From positions 1 through 33,545 of the forward strand of contig JAPUDW010000439.1 in NCBI GenBank assembly GCA_027492915.1: a stretch of 33,545 bases of DNA, read 5' to 3'. Below the pieces are notes generated by a model that did no database searches, had not been told where the DNA came from, and saw only the letters and a program-made list of their open reading frames with translations. The stretch comes from Bacteroidota bacterium (GTDB lineage Bacteria > Chloroflexota > Anaerolineae > Aggregatilineales > Phototrophicaceae). The position numbers and the translations under genes are program-made. Every line of letters starts with the position of its first letter. Position 1 is the first letter of the stretch. Of the stretch, positions 32,782 through 33,545 are shown one piece after another.

Positions 32782-33545
32782 ATGCGTCCAAAAGTTTTCG
32801 TAAGCCGGATTATACCTGAAGCCGGATTAAAGTTAATTCGCGAAGCTTGCGAGGCCGAGATTTGGCCGGAAGTCATGCCACCGCCTTACGAACTGCTCAC
32901 CGAAAAAGTGCAATCCGTGGATGGCATCCTTTGCACTCTCAATGACCGAATTGACTCGGCACTAATTGAAGCCGCCGATAGCCATGTCAAAATCTTTAGC
33001 CAGATGGCAGTCGGCTACGACAACATTGATGTGAAAGCGGCTCAATCACGCGGCATCCTCATCGGCAACACGCCCGGCGTACTGACGGATGCAACCGCTG
33101 ACATCGCGTTTGCTCTGTTGCTCGCAGCGGCACGACGCATCGTTGAAGGTGTTGAATACATCCGCGAAGGCAAATGGCGGACGTGGGAGCCATTGGCTTT
33201 ATTAGGTGCGGATTTAAGCGGCGCAACGCTCGGCATCATTGGCTTAGGCCGCATAGGAGAGGCAGTCGCTCGCCGAGCCAAAGGCTTCGACATGCGTGTT
33301 ATTGCCTACAGCCCCAGCAAAAATGCTGCTGAAGTAGCGAAACTTGGCATAGAATTGGTTTCGATGGATGAATTACTCAAACAATCTGACTTTGTATCCA
33401 TCCACGTCCCGCTAAATCCTCAAACACGCGGCATGATTGATGCGACCGCCCTCAGTAAAATGAAAACAACGGCTATCCTCATCAACACGGCGCGTGGCCC
33501 ACTTGTTGACCCACAAGCTTTATACGAGGCGGCACAAAATCACAT
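32782..33545 (+). CDS. D-2-hydroxyacid dehydrogenase (glyoxylate reductase/PGDH-like), 3'-partial
   Basis: The first 254 codons are present; the gene runs off the window. ATG 32782 follows a strong AGGGGGAAA site (32772-32780). The N-terminal substrate half is followed by the NAD(P)-binding Rossmann part with [14 protein letters not shown] (GxGxxG) and a [18 protein letters not shown] helix. The catalytic Arg sits in [10 protein letters not shown] near the end; the conserved Glu and His should lie beyond the edge. Family members reduce glyoxylate, hydroxypyruvate or other 2-ketoacids, or oxidise 3-phosphoglycerate. The lack of an early C-terminal extension cannot be judged. The sequence style, with VGYDNIDV and [12 protein letters not shown], is closest to glyoxylate/hydroxypyruvate reductases. 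Confidence 0.9.
   Translation, partial: MRPKVFVSRIIPEAGLKLIREACEAEIWPEVMPPPYELLTEKVQSVDGILCTLNDRIDSALIEAADSHVKIFSQMAVGYDNIDVKAAQSRGILIGNTPGVLTDATADIAFALLLAAARRIVEGVEYIREGKWRTWEPLALLGADLSGATLGIIGLGRIGEAVARRAKGFDMRVIAYSPSKNAAEVAKLGIELVSMDELLKQSDFVSIHVPLNPQTRGMIDATALSKMKTTAILINTARGPLVDPQALYEAAQNH

Noticed and set aside
1..33545. CRISPR arrays, insertion sequences, rRNA
   Set aside because: No regularly spaced identical repeats, no transposase motifs with terminal inverted repeats, and no rRNA-like stretch were seen.

Overview
The window is a piece of a bacterial chromosome, most likely from a member of the Chloroflexota (Anaerolineae-like). This assignment is inference. It rests on the CTC-type ribosomal protein bL25, large membrane GT-C proteins with C-terminal beta-sandwich tails, TPR lipo/secretory-type proteins, an S41-peptidase remnant of the type I associate with this phylum, and medium-GC intergenic stretches filled with degenerate short repeats. 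No rRNA or complete tRNA is present, so species cannot be fixed.

Region 1 (1-3.49 kb) looks like the terminal part of an integrated mobile element. It has a membrane protein, a 50-codon single-TM protein and an FtsK/HerA-type ATPase, chained by an ATGA overlap and a nested start. A small two-TM protein and two convergent small Cys-rich (probable zinc-binding) proteins follow. It stops exactly at a 3'-terminal tRNA fragment (T-arm plus acceptor strand, tRNA-Gly-like, about 3454-3487) that has no 5' half in the window. That is the layout expected of the distal attachment site of an element integrated at a tRNA 3' end. Next to it is a graveyard of decayed genes (3.51-4.13 kb).

Region 2 (4.15-8.5 kb) carries an ADP-ribosylglycohydrolase-family protein with extra beta domains. 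Divergent from it is a tight pair, a GDPD-like phosphodiesterase and a histidine phosphatase, followed by a small membrane protein.

Region 3 (8.7-13.5 kb) holds core information genes: rplY (ctc) and convergent gyrA, separated by two back-to-back terminators. Between gyrA and a divergent secreted TPR protein lies an unusual array of TATCCCAA-type motifs, several about 21 bp apart, plus a nested inverted repeat.

Region 4 (13.5-20.9 kb) starts with a 0.9 kb non-coding stretch. A penicillin-acylase-family Ntn hydrolase, a Rieske oxygenase alpha subunit, a small TM protein, an unknown membrane-anchored protein and a biotin ligase follow; the last two are 3 bp apart.

Region 5 (20.9-33.5 kb) has a HIT-family protein overlapping a thiolase by ATGA. 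A convergent minus-strand block follows, transcribed right to left: a GT39-type membrane protein, a heterodimeric ABC exporter pair with one degenerate ATP site, a second GT-C-type membrane protein, and an OmpR-family regulator overlapping its sensor kinase. The window ends inside a divergent D-2-hydroxyacid dehydrogenase gene.
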